A DNA stretch of 64,000 nucleotides from JBGAPI01 sp044221335 (lineage in GTDB: Bacteria; Pseudomonadota; Gammaproteobacteria; Xanthomonadales; Ahniellaceae). Under the pieces are notes generated by a model. It did no database searches. It saw nothing but the letters and a program-made list of their open reading frames with translations, and had not been told where the DNA came from. This document shows, in pieces, positions 1-8,751 of this stretch. How positions within the stretch are numbered: the first letter of the stretch is position 1; every line of letters begins with the position of its first letter. The stretch covers positions 62,001 through 126,000 of the forward strand of contig JBGAPI010000004.1 of the NCBI GenBank assembly GCA_044221335.1. The letters are read 5' to 3'. The position numbers and the translations under genes are program-made.

Positions 1-352
1 CGCCGGCGTGCACCACGCTCGGCGTCGAGGTGAACACCAGCCGCGGCACGTCGTTCATGAAGCACGCCGCGAGCAGCCGGTCGGTGCCGCTGACGTTCGA
101 CTGGTAGTAGTCGTGCAGGTCGCCCCAGGCACCGGCCTTGGCGGCGCAATGGATCACCGCATCGCAACCGCGGGTGGCGTCCTGCATCGCCTCGAGGTTG
201 TTGAGGTCGGTCTGGATCGCCTCGACGCCGGCCTTCTCCAGTTCCGGATAGCGGGTCCGCGCGACCCCGATCACCCGATCGCCCCGCGCCAGCAGTTGCT
301 TCGCGATGGCGCTGCCGAGGAAGCCGCCGTAGCCGGTGACTAGGACTTTCAT
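1..352 (-). CDS. NAD-dependent epimerase/dehydratase, N-terminal part (OleD-like)
   Basis: Only the first 117 codons are present, read leftward from ATG at 352; the rest lies beyond the window edge. The protein opens with the Rossmann motif of extended short-chain dehydrogenases (G7-Y-G-G-F-L-G13), followed by AKAGAWG (71-77) and TSTPSVVH (108-115). The last two stretches resemble OleD, the NADPH-dependent 2-alkyl-3-oxoalkanoate reductase of long-chain olefin synthesis in Xanthomonas relatives. The family assignment is secure. The OleD assignment is inference, because the catalytic YxxxK and the oleABC neighbours are outside the window. A 3-beta-hydroxysteroid-dehydrogenase-like enzyme is the main alternative. 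Confidence 0.75.
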   Translation of the reverse strand, partial: MKVLVTGYGGFLGSAIAKQLLARGDRVIGVARTRYPELEKAGVEAIQTDLNNLEAMQDATRGCDAVIHCAAKAGAWGDLHDYYQSNVSGTDRLLAACFMNDVPRLVFTSTPSVVHAG

Positions 353-667
353 GCGTGTGGGCTTCGATGTTGCATCGTGGGCTGGTGATGTTAGCTGGGT
401 CGATCGGCGAAGGGCCCAGGGCACGGGGCCCAGGGCCCAGCGAGACTGAGGTCGGAGTCACGACTTCGCTGTGTCATGGGCCGCTCCGCATCGACTCCTC
501 CTGATTGGTCGCCACCCGACTTCACTCCCGACGTCGGAGGGGTCCGGAAAAGCGCTGCCGCCCCATCTGCCCCGGTCCCCCTGGACCCTGGGCCCTTGTT
601 CGGCCGCCCCGCAGATGCCGAACCGCGACAAGCTAGACTCCGCGCCCCCGAAAGCCCCGGCACGACG
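353..667. other. Intergenic region between divergent genes, with a GGGCCC-rich repeat
   Basis: These 315 bases separate the leftward reductase from the rightward helicase and should hold both promoters. I see a GGGCCC-rich repeat copy at 411-440 and a possible -10 (TAGACT, 634-639) before the helicase, but no good -35 at the right distance. An open frame continues upstream of the helicase ATG, but its composition is not protein-like, so I do not count it as coding. Confidence 0.5.
411..440. repeat. GGGCCCAGGGC-type intergenic repeat, copy 1
   Basis: The segment is built from overlapping GGGCCCAG and GCACGGGGCCC words. The same vocabulary recurs at 2666-2737, 18461-18628, 26791-26819, 26948-26978 and 56981-57081, always between genes. 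Confidence 0.6.
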
Positions 668-2662
668 ATGTCCTTGAACCCCGCCCAACGCGAAGCCGTC
701 GCCTACTCGGGCGGCCCGCTGCTGGTGCTCGCCGGAGCCGGGTCGGGCAAGACCAAGGTGATCACCGAGAAGATCGCCCACCTGATCCGCGGCGGGCTGG
801 CGGCGGAGCGGGTCTATGCGATCACCTTCACCAACAAGGCGGCGCGCGAGATGCGCGAGCGCGCCGGCAAGCTGTTCGGCAAGGCGAAGATCGACGGCGA
901 GCCGGTGATCGCGACCTTCCATGCGCTCGGCCTGCGCTTCCTGCAGATCGAGGCGCAGCGCGCCGGCCTGCGCCGCGGATTCTCGGTGTTCGACAGCGAC
1001 GACAGCCTGCACCTTCTGCGCGAACTCGCGCCGGCCGGGCTGAAGAAGGATGCGCTGGAAGCCCTGCGCCAGCTGATCTCGCGCGCCAAGAACGAGGGAC
1101 TCTCACCCGCCGACGCGGTGGCCGCGGCACGCTCGCCGCGCGAGGTCGAGGCCGCGGGACTGTACGAGACCTACCAGCGCCGGATGACCGCGTTCAACGC
1201 CGTCGACTTCGACGACCTGATCCGCCTGCCGGTCGCCCTCCTCGAGGCGGACGCGGACCTGGCGCTCGCCTGGCGCGAGCGCATCCGCTACCTGCTGGTC
1301 GACGAGTACCAGGACACCAATCGCGCGCAGTACCGGCTGCTGCGTGCACTGGCCGGCGAGCGGGGCGCGCTGACCGTGGTCGGCGACGACGACCAGTCGA
1401 TCTACGGCTGGCGCGGCGCCGAGCCGGAGAACCTCAACAACCTGGCGCGCGACTACCCGACGCTCAAGGTCGTGAAGCTGGAGCAGAACTACCGCTGCAG
1501 CGCGCGCATCCTGCGCGCCGCCAACGCGGTGATCGCGAACAACGGCCACCTGTTCGAGAAGCGGTTGTGGAGCGACCACGCCGACGGTCCGCCGCTGCGC
1601 CTGATCGAGTGCCGCGACGACGGCCTCGAGGCCGAGCGCATCGCCGCCGAGATCGTCCACACGCAGACGGCCACCAAGCTGCCGTGGTCGGAATTCGCCG
1701 TGCTCTACCGCGGGAACTTCCAGTCGCGCGCGCTGGAGAAGGCGCTGCGGCTGGTGCGGGTGCCCTACCACGTCACCGGCGGCATGGCCTTCTTCGAGCG
1801 CGCCGAGGTCAAGGACCTGCTCGCCTGGCTGCGCCTCGCCGCCAATCCCGACGACGATGCTGCCTTCCTGCGCGCCGTGGTCGCGCCGAAGCGCGAGGTC
1901 GGTGCAACCAGCCTCGAGCGCCTGGGCGAACTCGCCGGCAAGTCCCATCTGTCGCTCGCGAGCGCCGCGAACAGCAGTCACGTGCTGAAGCAGCTGTCGC
2001 CGCGGGCGGCGGCCGGACTCGACGAGTTCGTCGGCAGCGTCGAGCGCCTGCGCCAGTGCGCGCGCGCCGACGGCCTCGCCACGCTGGCCGAGCGCCTGGT
2101 CGAGATCAGCGGCTACCGCGAGCATCTCGCCGCGCAGGGCGGCGACAAGGACCTGCAGGCGCGTCGCGAGGAGAACATCGGCGAGCTGACCGGCTGGCTG
2201 AAGGAAGCGGCGGCACGCAGCAGGGGACGAGACGGACTCGGCGACCTCACCGCGCAGCTGATGCTGCTGACCGGCAACGACAAGGACGAGGGCGGCTCGG
2301 CGGTGCGGCTGATGACGCTGCATTCGGCCAAGGGCCTCGAATTCTCCCACGTCTACCTGGTCGGACTCGAGGACGGCACGCTGCCGCACGAGGGCGCGAT
2401 CGACGAGGGCCGGCTGGAAGAAGAGCGCCGCCTGTTCTACGTCGGCATCACCCGCGCGAAGCAGACGCTGACGATGTCCTGGTCGTCGATGCGGACCCGC
2501 TACGGCTCCGTCGAGCGCAACGTCGTCAGCCGCTTCATCGCGGAGTTGCCCGAAGCCGACCTGCGCCGCGACGGCAGCGATCCGGTCGCCGAGGCGGGCG
2601 AACGGCGCGAGCGGGCGACCGCGCAGCTGGCGGGGTTGGCGGCGTTGCTCGGGAAGGGCTAG
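668..2662 (+). CDS. rep: ATP-dependent DNA helicase Rep (UvrD/Rep superfamily 1)
   Basis: This 664-residue protein is a superfamily 1 3'-5' DNA helicase that helps replication forks restart and pass protein blocks. Walker A is AGAGSGKT (22-29). Walker B is DEYQDT (about 212-217), followed by GDDDQSIYGWRGA (motif III, about 239). Further on are LEQNYR, the motif V stretch VRLMTLHSAKGLEF and the motif VI stretch RRLFYVGITRAK. Length matches Rep (about 670) rather than UvrD (about 720), and the opening NPAQREAV is Rep-like. I chose ATG 668; the frame stays open upstream to 476 but that part has no helicase similarity. A run of GGGCTCGG repeats follows the TAG stop. Confidence 0.93.
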   Translation: MSLNPAQREAVAYSGGPLLVLAGAGSGKTKVITEKIAHLIRGGLAAERVYAITFTNKAAREMRERAGKLFGKAKIDGEPVIATFHALGLRFLQIEAQRAGLRRGFSVFDSDDSLHLLRELAPAGLKKDALEALRQLISRAKNEGLSPADAVAAARSPREVEAAGLYETYQRRMTAFNAVDFDDLIRLPVALLEADADLALAWRERIRYLLVDEYQDTNRAQYRLLRALAGERGALTVVGDDDQSIYGWRGAEPENLNNLARDYPTLKVVKLEQNYRCSARILRAANAVIANNGHLFEKRLWSDHADGPPLRLIECRDDGLEAERIAAEIVHTQTATKLPWSEFAVLYRGNFQSRALEKALRLVRVPYHVTGGMAFFERAEVKDLLAWLRLAANPDDDAAFLRAVVAPKREVGATSLERLGELAGKSHLSLASAANSSHVLKQLSPRAAAGLDEFVGSVERLRQCARADGLATLAERLVEISGYREHLAAQGGDKDLQARREENIGELTGWLKEAAARSRGRDGLGDLTAQLMLLTGNDKDEGGSAVRLMTLHSAKGLEFSHVYLVGLEDGTLPHEGAIDEGRLEEERRLFYVGITRAKQTLTMSWSSMRTRYGSVERNVVSRFIAELPEADLRRDGSDPVAEAGERRERATAQLAGLAALLGKG

Positions 2663-2665
2663 CTG

Positions 2666-2737
2666 GGGCTCAGAGCCAAGGGCTCGGGGCTCGGGGCTCG
2701 GGGCCAAGGGCTCAGCGCGCACGGCCCAGGGCCCAGG
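2666..2737. repeat. GGGCTCGGGGC/GGGCCCAGG intergenic repeat, copy 2
   Basis: Tandem GGGCTC(G/A) words at 2666-2710 run into GGCCCAGGGCCCAGG (2723-2737). The segment abuts the 112-bp palindromic element that starts at 2751. Confidence 0.6.
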
Positions 2738-2750
2738 AAAATCCGCATCC

Positions 2751-2862
2751 CGTCATTGCGAACGCAGCGAAGCTATCCAGCGCCTTTGCTCTTCGTCGCG
2801 CCAGAGCCAAAGCGAAGGCGCTGGATTGCTTCGTCGTCGTTGCGCTCCTCCTCGCAATGACG
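2751..2862. repeat. CGTCATTGCGA palindromic element, copy A1 (112 bp)
   Basis: The segment starts CGTCATTGCGAACGCAGCG and ends CTCGCAATGACG, so its termini are inverted. Internal arms CTATCCAGCGCCTTTG and AAGGCGCTGGATTGC also pair, giving a long imperfect hairpin. Copies lie at 24529-24629 and 28012-28123. It resembles the widespread TCATTGCGAG...CTCGCAATGACG intergenic elements and encodes no protein I can support. Confidence 0.85.
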
Positions 2863-2923
2863 GGACCGGCGGAAACAATGCCTTCCCCGAGCCCTCCGCC
2901 CTGCGCCCTGTGCCCGACTCTTC

Positions 2924-2929
2924 TACAAT
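2924..2929 (+). promoter_or_regulatory. Putative -10 element of the phosphatase-pyrF operon
   Basis: TACAAT lies 12 bases before the ATG at 2942, so the transcript would begin almost at the start codon. No clear -35 hexamer is present 16-18 bases upstream. Confidence 0.35.
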
Positions 2930-2941
2930 CCGCGCCCGTCG

Positions 2942-3862
2942 ATGCGCGCCATACTCCTCTTCGTTGCAATTTCGCTGCTGTCCTCCTGCGCGAGCGCGCC
3001 GAAGACCGCGCCGTTGGTCCATTGCGGCGACATCCTCGTCCCCGCTCCGCCGCCCGGTGTCGCCGCCTGCGGCGACCACCCTGCCCCGACGTTCGGTGAC
3101 GATCTCGTCGACGCGGTGCTGTGGTTCCAGGACACGGTCGAGCACGACCAGGCCTATCGCACGGTGTTCCGGGCGGCCGAGCGCGCGGTCGATGCCGGGC
3201 TCGCCGACAACCGCTGGAACGCGCTGATCCCCGAGGAGCAGGCGCCGGGCAAGATGCTGCGCGCGCCGGCGGTGATCGTCGACGTCGACGAGACCATGCT
3301 CGACAACTCCGCCTACCAGGCCCGCCTCGCGCGCGACGGCCGCGAGTATGCCGATGCGACCTGGGAGCCTTACATGGAGACCCGCAGTTCGCACGCGCTG
3401 CCCGGCGCGGTGGCGTTCGCGGAGCATGCGCGCGAGCGCGGCGTGACCGTGCTGTACGTCAGCAACCGCCACCCGAAGCTGCTCGCCGCGACCATCGACA
3501 ATCTCCGGCGCGAGCACTTCCCCGAGCCGATCGACGCCGGCACCGTGCTGCTGCCGCTGGGACCCGGCTGCGAGGACGCCGGATTCGCAAAGAGCTGCCG
3601 ACGGCGCCAGCTGGCGGCGCGCTACCGCGTGCTGGCGCTGGTCGGCGACCAGCTGGTCGACTTCATCGACCTGCCCGACAACACCCCGGCCGCCCGCGCC
3701 GCCGCGGTCGCGCCCTACGCCGATCGTTTCGGCGAGCGCTGGTTCATGCTGCCGAATCCGATGTACGGCAGTTGGGCTGCCGCCGTCACCGGCGATCCGA
3801 AACAGCCGTGGGCCGAGCGCCACCGGAAGAAAGTCGACGCCCTGCGCAAGGAAGACCGATGA
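2942..3862 (+). CDS. HAD-family acid phosphatase / 5'-nucleotidase lipoprotein, e(P4)-like
   Basis: This 306-residue lipoprotein belongs to the class B/C acid phosphatase group of the HAD superfamily (e(P4) type), which strips phosphate from nucleotides at the cell envelope. A lipoprotein signal is visible, with the lipobox LLSSC ending at Cys16. The catalytic DVDET motif (114-118) holds the nucleophile and acid/base aspartates, followed by LDNSAY. GDQLVDF near residue 238 fits the late metal-binding aspartate. The stop overlaps the pyrF start (ATGA), so the two genes are probably translationally coupled. Pairing nucleotide dephosphorylation with pyrimidine synthesis may be coincidence. Confidence 0.9.
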   Translation: MRAILLFVAISLLSSCASAPKTAPLVHCGDILVPAPPPGVAACGDHPAPTFGDDLVDAVLWFQDTVEHDQAYRTVFRAAERAVDAGLADNRWNALIPEEQAPGKMLRAPAVIVDVDETMLDNSAYQARLARDGREYADATWEPYMETRSSHALPGAVAFAEHARERGVTVLYVSNRHPKLLAATIDNLRREHFPEPIDAGTVLLPLGPGCEDAGFAKSCRRRQLAARYRVLALVGDQLVDFIDLPDNTPAARAAAVAPYADRFGERWFMLPNPMYGSWAAAVTGDPKQPWAERHRKKVDALRKEDR

Positions 3863-4578
3863 CGAAGACCGTGAACCGCAGCATTCCCAACCGCGAGCGC
3901 CTGATCGTCGCTCTCGACGTGCCGACCCGCGACGAGGCCATGGCCTGGGTCGACCGCCTCGGCGACACCGTGGTGTTCTACAAGATCGGGATGGAACTGC
4001 TCACCAGTGGCGACTATTTCCGGGTCCTGGAGGACCTTGCCGCGCGCGGGAAGAAAGTGTTCGTCGACCTCAAGTTCTTCGATGTGCCGGCGACCGTGGC
4101 GTCTGCGGTCAAGGGACTCACCCGCTACCCCGTGCACTTCGCCACCATCCACGGCAACGACGGCATGATGAAGGCGGCCGCGGCGGTGAAGGGCGACATC
4201 CGCATCCTCGCGGTGACCGCCCTCACCAGTCTCGACCAGCGCGACCTCGCCGACCTCGGCTTCCAGTGCGACGCGAAGGCGCTGGTGCTGTCGCGCGCCA
4301 GGGCGGCGTTGGCGAGCGGCTGCGACGGCGTGGTCTCGTCGGGACTCGAGGCCGCCGACCTGCGCGCGTCGGTCGATGGCCGCCTGCTGGTGATCTGCCC
4401 CGGCATCCGCCCGGTCGACAACACCGCGAGCGACGACCAGAAGCGCACGGTCGACGTGCGCCAGGCCTTCGAGAACGGCGCCGACTACATCGTGGTGGGC
4501 CGGCCCATCCGGCAGTCGGCGGACCCGGCGGCGACCGCGCGCGAGATGATCGCGACCATCGACGCCGTACTGTCCTAG
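3859..4578 (+). CDS. pyrF: Orotidine 5'-phosphate decarboxylase
   Basis: The last enzyme of de novo UMP synthesis, converting OMP to UMP and CO2 in the cytoplasm. The 239-residue protein shows the N-terminal RLIVALDVPT, the catalytic DxKxxD triad (D70-L-K72-F-F-D75), the ATIHGNDGMM segment and the phosphate-binding GRPIRQSADP near the C-terminus. Length is normal for the bacterial pyrF-1 subfamily. Its ATG overlaps the preceding stop by four bases. The TAG stop begins a GC-rich stretch (TAGAGCGGGCCC) like the GTAG-type repeats elsewhere in the window. Confidence 0.97.
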   Translation: MTKTVNRSIPNRERLIVALDVPTRDEAMAWVDRLGDTVVFYKIGMELLTSGDYFRVLEDLAARGKKVFVDLKFFDVPATVASAVKGLTRYPVHFATIHGNDGMMKAAAAVKGDIRILAVTALTSLDQRDLADLGFQCDAKALVLSRARAALASGCDGVVSSGLEAADLRASVDGRLLVICPGIRPVDNTASDDQKRTVDVRQAFENGADYIVVGRPIRQSADPAATAREMIATIDAVLS

Positions 4579-4682
4579 AGCGGGCCCGGTCCGCCGCCCT
4601 GGAGGTCTCGCCGGAGCGGCCGGGGGCCGCTCGACGGGCCGTGACTTGCAACGCGAAGCGCCGTCCCCAATTCTGCGGACCC

Positions 4683-5510
4683 ATGGCCACCTTCGACCTC
4701 GATCCCATCGACCCCGGCAACGTCGACCACCGGCGCGACCGGCGCCGGGCCTGGAATGCGCTGCTGGCGGCGTTCTTCGCGGTCGCGGTGCTGTGGTGGG
4801 TGAAGCTGGTCGAGACCTGGCTCGGCTGGGACTTTTCCGGCCTCGGCGTCTATCCGCACGCGCTGCGCGGCCTGATCGGCATCGTCACCGCGCCGCTGGT
4901 GCACGGCTCCTTCGATCACCTGATCGCGAACAGCCTGCCGACCCTGGTGCTGGGATTCCTGTCGGTCTACTTCTACCCGCGCGCCACGCCGCTGGCGCTG
5001 GTCCTGGTCTGGCTCGTCGGCGGCGCCGGCGTCTGGCTGTTCGGCCGCCCGTCGCTGCATTTCGGTGCCAGCGGCATCGGCCACGGCCTGCTGTTCTTCG
5101 TGTTCACGCTGGGCCTCCTGCGGCGCGAGCGCCGCGCGATCACCGCGGCGATGATCGCCTTCTTCCTCTACGGCGGCATGCTGGTGACGATCTTTCCGCG
5201 CGAGCCCGAGGTGTCCTGGGAGTACCACCTGTTCGGCGCGATCGGCGGCGCGATCGCTGCGGTGCTCGGCCGCGCCCGCGATCCGCTGCCGGCGAAGAAG
5301 AAGTACTCCTGGGACTACGAGGAGGAAGCCGAACGCCTCGCCGCTGCGGAATACGAGCTGCCGCGGCCCGTCGACGTCCCGGTCCTGTGGCGGCGCGAGC
5401 CGCTGGTCGAGGAACGCGGGCAGATCATCGTGTTTCCGACGGATCGGGCGCGGCCGAATGGCCATGGCCAGGACGGGCCGGAAGACGAACAGAAGCCGAC
5501 CCTGCACTGA
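4683..5510 (+). CDS. Rhomboid-family intramembrane serine protease
   Basis: This 275-residue polytopic membrane protein cleaves substrates within the bilayer if active. Hydrophobic segments run from about residue 20 to 205. The rhomboid signatures are HGSFDHLIAN (about 75-84, the oxyanion His/Asn helix), GASG (128-131, nucleophile Ser130) and EYHLFGAIGG (catalytic His182 of the Ser-His dyad). The C-terminal 70 residues form a charged cytoplasmic tail without recognised motifs. All catalytic residues are present, so I expect an active protease; the substrate is unknown. Confidence 0.9.
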   Translation: MATFDLDPIDPGNVDHRRDRRRAWNALLAAFFAVAVLWWVKLVETWLGWDFSGLGVYPHALRGLIGIVTAPLVHGSFDHLIANSLPTLVLGFLSVYFYPRATPLALVLVWLVGGAGVWLFGRPSLHFGASGIGHGLLFFVFTLGLLRRERRAITAAMIAFFLYGGMLVTIFPREPEVSWEYHLFGAIGGAIAAVLGRARDPLPAKKKYSWDYEEEAERLAAAEYELPRPVDVPVLWRREPLVEERGQIIVFPTDRARPNGHGQDGPEDEQKPTLH

Positions 5511-5665
5511 CCCGGCGTGGGCGGGATGCGGCGGCCATCGTCGAGCGTCGATGGCACCCGGCTCGACCCGCCGACCATCCTGATCGGAATGGTCGGGCCG
5601 GCGCCTCGCACCCGAAGCCCTTGCCGGCCACGCGAACAGCACCGGAGCGCACGCCCCGGGGTTCG

Positions 5666-6502
5666 TCAGGCGATTCGCTGCGCGATCCGCTCGACCACCG
5701 GACCACCGTCCTTCAGCCACGAGAAGTGCGTGGCCTGCCCCGACGGGAAATCGGCCGGCGCCAGCTCGACCCGTTCGACTTCCGCCGCACGGAACTTCGC
5801 GAGCAGCGCATCGAAGGCCGGACGCGGCACGTAGCTGTCGTCGCGCAGTCGAATTCCGAGGATCCGACCGGACCGCGCGGCCAGCGCCGGCTCGAGGTCG
5901 CCGACCCGTTCCGGCCGATATACCCCGCTGATCCCCGAGCGGGCCCAGTCGCGCATCACCGATCGCGCCTCGCGGCCGGCGAAGCCGAGCTGCTTGCCGG
6001 GGTAATGCCCGACCAGGCCCGAGATCCCGCGTACCACGCCGAACGCCGCCAGGGCCAGCGGTTGCTGCCAGCCCGCGAAGCAGCGCCAGTGCGGCACGCC
6101 GCTGCCGGCGAAGGCGAAGCCGGCAATCGCCGCGTCGGCGGCAAACGCCATCCCGGCAAGCTGCGCCCCGAGGCTATGCCCGCCGATCCACAGCGGCCGT
6201 GCCGGATGCCGCGCGCGCGCCGCCGCGATCCCCGCACGGACGTCGGCGAGCAGCTCCGCGTAGCCCCAGTCGCGCCGCCGCGCCGCGCGCCAGCTGGAGG
6301 AGCCGCCGCCGCGCCACTCGTGCAGCACCGCTCCGACGCCCCGCGCCGCGAGTTGCCCGGCGAAGGGCTGGTAGTGGCGCGCGGCGACGCCCATCGCCGG
6401 CAGCCAGTACAGCAGCCCTTGCGGCTCGGTCGGAGCGACTTCGATCAGCTCGCAGCGGTGATCGTCGGCGGTCTCAAGCGGGAGGGTTTTGGTGCGGATC
6501 AT
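5666..6502 (-). CDS. Alpha/beta hydrolase fold protein
   Basis: This 278-residue cytoplasmic protein carries the nucleophile elbow GGHSLG (Ser110), the strand-loop WLPAMGVAARHY typical of the oxyanion region, and an ATHFSWL segment that places the catalytic His near residue 262. The overall pattern resembles COG4757-type predicted hydrolases (serine aminopeptidase-like lipases). Substrate unknown. I chose ATG 6502 (MIRTKT); the frame is open 28 codons further up but that extension is arginine- and proline-rich and not family-like. It is divergent from the antiporter gene. Confidence 0.85.
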   Translation of the reverse strand: MIRTKTLPLETADDHRCELIEVAPTEPQGLLYWLPAMGVAARHYQPFAGQLAARGVGAVLHEWRGGGSSSWRAARRRDWGYAELLADVRAGIAAARARHPARPLWIGGHSLGAQLAGMAFAADAAIAGFAFAGSGVPHWRCFAGWQQPLALAAFGVVRGISGLVGHYPGKQLGFAGREARSVMRDWARSGISGVYRPERVGDLEPALAARSGRILGIRLRDDSYVPRPAFDALLAKFRAAEVERVELAPADFPSGQATHFSWLKDGGPVVERIAQRIA

Positions 6503-6793
6503 CGGTTGTGCAGGACGGAGGACAAGGGTGTCGGACAGCGGAACGGCCGTCGGTCGCGTTCGCCGCGGACCGGGGTCGTGATGCATCGGGGCAGCGTGAC
6601 GCGTCGGATTCGGTCAGGACAAGAGCGAATTCCGCCGGTTTCCTGACATCCCCCGGAACGACGCAGCGGGACATCCGTCCCCGGTCGCTCCGGGCCACGG
6701 GCGCCCGCTGTCCCGGTTCACGCATTTGCTAACACATCGGTCGTCGTCCCGGGCTACCATCGATCTCCGACGCGGAAGCCCGAGACGAATGGC

Positions 6794-8629
6794 ATGCACG
6801 ACTTCCTCGCCAGCATCCTGCTGTTCCTCGCCGCCGTCACGGTGGCGGTGCCGCTGTTCAACCGCTTCAAGCTCGGCGCCACCCTCGCCTACCTCGCGAT
6901 CGGCGCGTCGCTCGGCCCACACGGACTCAACTGGCTCGACTTCGGCAGCAGCGGCGGCAGCGCCGCCGAGCTCGGCGTCGTGCTGCTGCTGTTCATCATC
7001 GGCCTCGAGCTCTCGCCGCAACGCCTGTGGCTGATGCGCCGCGGCCTGCTGGCCGTCGGCCTCGCGCAGATCGTGCTGACGATGGCGGTGCTGGTGGTGC
7101 CGATGCACCTGTTCGGCCAGGGCTGGCTGGCCGCGGCCGTCGCCGCGCTGGCCCTCGCCATGAGCTCGACCGCGATCGGCGTGCAGCTGCTCGCCGATCG
7201 CAAGGAACTGGGAACCGACCACGGCCGCAACGTGCTGGCGGTGCTGCTGGCACAGGACATCGTGGCGATCCCGGCGATCGCGCTGCTGCCGCTGCTGGCG
7301 GTCGGAGCCGCCTCGCGCGACCTGTCGGTCGGCGCGATGGCGATGGCCGCCGGCAAGGTGCTGGGCGCCGTCGTCGCGGTGGTGGTCGCCGGGCGCTTCC
7401 TGGTGCGGCCGCTGTTCCGCCAGGTTGCCGCCACGCGCAGCACCGAGGCCTTCTCCGCCGCCACTCTGCTGGTCGCGCTCGGCACCGCCTGGGCAGTCGC
7501 CCAGGTCGGCCTCTCGATGACCATCGGCGCCTTCCTCGCCGGCCTGCTGCTGGCCGAGTCCGAATACCGCCACGAGATCGAATCGCACATCGAGCCGTTC
7601 AAGGGCCTCCTGCTCGGCCTGTTCTTCATCGGCGTCGGCGTGTCGGTCGATTGGCACTACGTCAGCGCCCACGGCATCGATGTCGCGATCGGCGTCGGCG
7701 GCCTCACGCTCGGCAAGATCCTGGTGCTGGCGCTGGTCGGGCGCTACATCGCCCACCTGTCCTGGCCGGCCGCGGCACGCTTCGCGACGCTGCTCTCGCA
7801 GGGCGGCGAGTTCGCCTTCGTGCTGCTCTCGGTCGCCGCCACCGGGATGATGATCGACGAGCCGACCAAGGATCTCCTGACCGCAGTGATCGTGCTGTCG
7901 ATGGCCGCGACCCCGCTGCTGCTGCAGGGACTCGACGGCCAGCTGGTGAAGCTGGCGAAGGGCGAGGAACGCCCGTTCGACAGTATCCCGGAAGACGAGG
8001 ATCCGCGGGTGATCATCGCCGGCTTCGGCCGCGTCGGGCAGATCGTCGCCCGCGTGCTGCTGGCGCACCGCATTCCGTTCACCGCGCTGGAGCAGAGCGT
8101 CGAGCAGGTCGACACCTCGCGCCGCTTCGGCAACCGCATCTTCTACGGCGACCCCACGCGACCCGAGCTGCTGCGGGCCGCCCGGGCGCATCGCGCGGAG
8201 ATCTTCGTGCTCGCCACCGACGATCCCGAGGCCAACATCCGCGCCGCCCGCCTGATCAAGCGGCTCTACCCGCACCTGCGCATCTACGCCCGCGCCCGCA
8301 ATCGCCAGCACGCGTTCCGACTGATGGACCTGTCGGTCGAATACGTGGTGCGCGAGACGCTGTACTCGAGCATGAAGCTGGCCGAGCACGTGCTGCGCGG
8401 CCTCGGCGTCGACAAGCAGGTCGCCCGCGATCGCCTAGCGCGCTTCAAGAAGCACGACGAGCGCCTGATGCACGAGCAGCACCTGGTCTATGACGACGAG
8501 ACGAAGCTCATCCAGACCACCAAGGAGGCTCTCGCCGACCTCGAACAGATCCTGGAGGCCGATCTCGAAGCCGAGGCGGACGAGGACGCGGAGCTCGAGC
8601 TCGACGAGCGGAGCCGCCAGCCCGAGTAG
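6794..8629 (+). CDS. Monovalent cation:proton antiporter with RCK domain (CPA2, KefB/KefC type)
   Basis: Residues 1-390 form about 12-13 hydrophobic segments of the CPA2 Na+/H+ exchanger fold, with the conserved GLELSPQRLW loop and SQGGEFAFVLL. Residues about 400-525 are a TrkA-N/RCK nucleotide-binding domain (IIAGFGRVGQ glycine motif, FYGDPTRPELL). The tail is highly acidic. Length (611) matches KefB/KefC K+/H+ antiporters that acidify the cytoplasm under electrophile stress. No KefF/KefG partner lies next to it, so glutathione gating is unproven. The TAG stop lies inside a GTAG-bounded repeat that begins at 8626. Confidence 0.9.
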   Translation: MHDFLASILLFLAAVTVAVPLFNRFKLGATLAYLAIGASLGPHGLNWLDFGSSGGSAAELGVVLLLFIIGLELSPQRLWLMRRGLLAVGLAQIVLTMAVLVVPMHLFGQGWLAAAVAALALAMSSTAIGVQLLADRKELGTDHGRNVLAVLLAQDIVAIPAIALLPLLAVGAASRDLSVGAMAMAAGKVLGAVVAVVVAGRFLVRPLFRQVAATRSTEAFSAATLLVALGTAWAVAQVGLSMTIGAFLAGLLLAESEYRHEIESHIEPFKGLLLGLFFIGVGVSVDWHYVSAHGIDVAIGVGGLTLGKILVLALVGRYIAHLSWPAAARFATLLSQGGEFAFVLLSVAATGMMIDEPTKDLLTAVIVLSMAATPLLLQGLDGQLVKLAKGEERPFDSIPEDEDPRVIIAGFGRVGQIVARVLLAHRIPFTALEQSVEQVDTSRRFGNRIFYGDPTRPELLRAARAHRAEIFVLATDDPEANIRAARLIKRLYPHLRIYARARNRQHAFRLMDLSVEYVVRETLYSSMKLAEHVLRGLGVDKQVARDRLARFKKHDERLMHEQHLVYDDETKLIQTTKEALADLEQILEADLEAEADEDAELELDERSRQPE

Positions 8630-8751
8630 GAGCGGCGCAAGCGGCAAGGAGCGGCGTGAGCCGCGATGTCCGAGCAGCGCAAGCCGCGACCGGCGAGACC
8701 ACGCGCCAGGGACTCGCGCCTCTAGGACATCGCAGCTCGCACCGCCCCTAC
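8626..8751. repeat. GTAGGAGCGGC REP-like element between convergent genes
   Basis: The left end reads GTAGGAGCGGCGCAAGC and the right end GCTCGCACCGCCCCTAC, an imperfect inverted copy. AGCGGCGTGAGCCGCGA words occur between them. It resembles GTAG-type REP/SMAG elements of Xanthomonadales and Pseudomonas. The terminal TAG triplets are the stop codons of both flanking convergent genes. Confidence 0.8.

Noticed and set aside
476..667. 64-codon upstream extension of the rep frame
   Set aside because: Proline/serine-rich, unlike Rep proteins; includes intergenic sequence. ATG 668 gives the family N-terminus.
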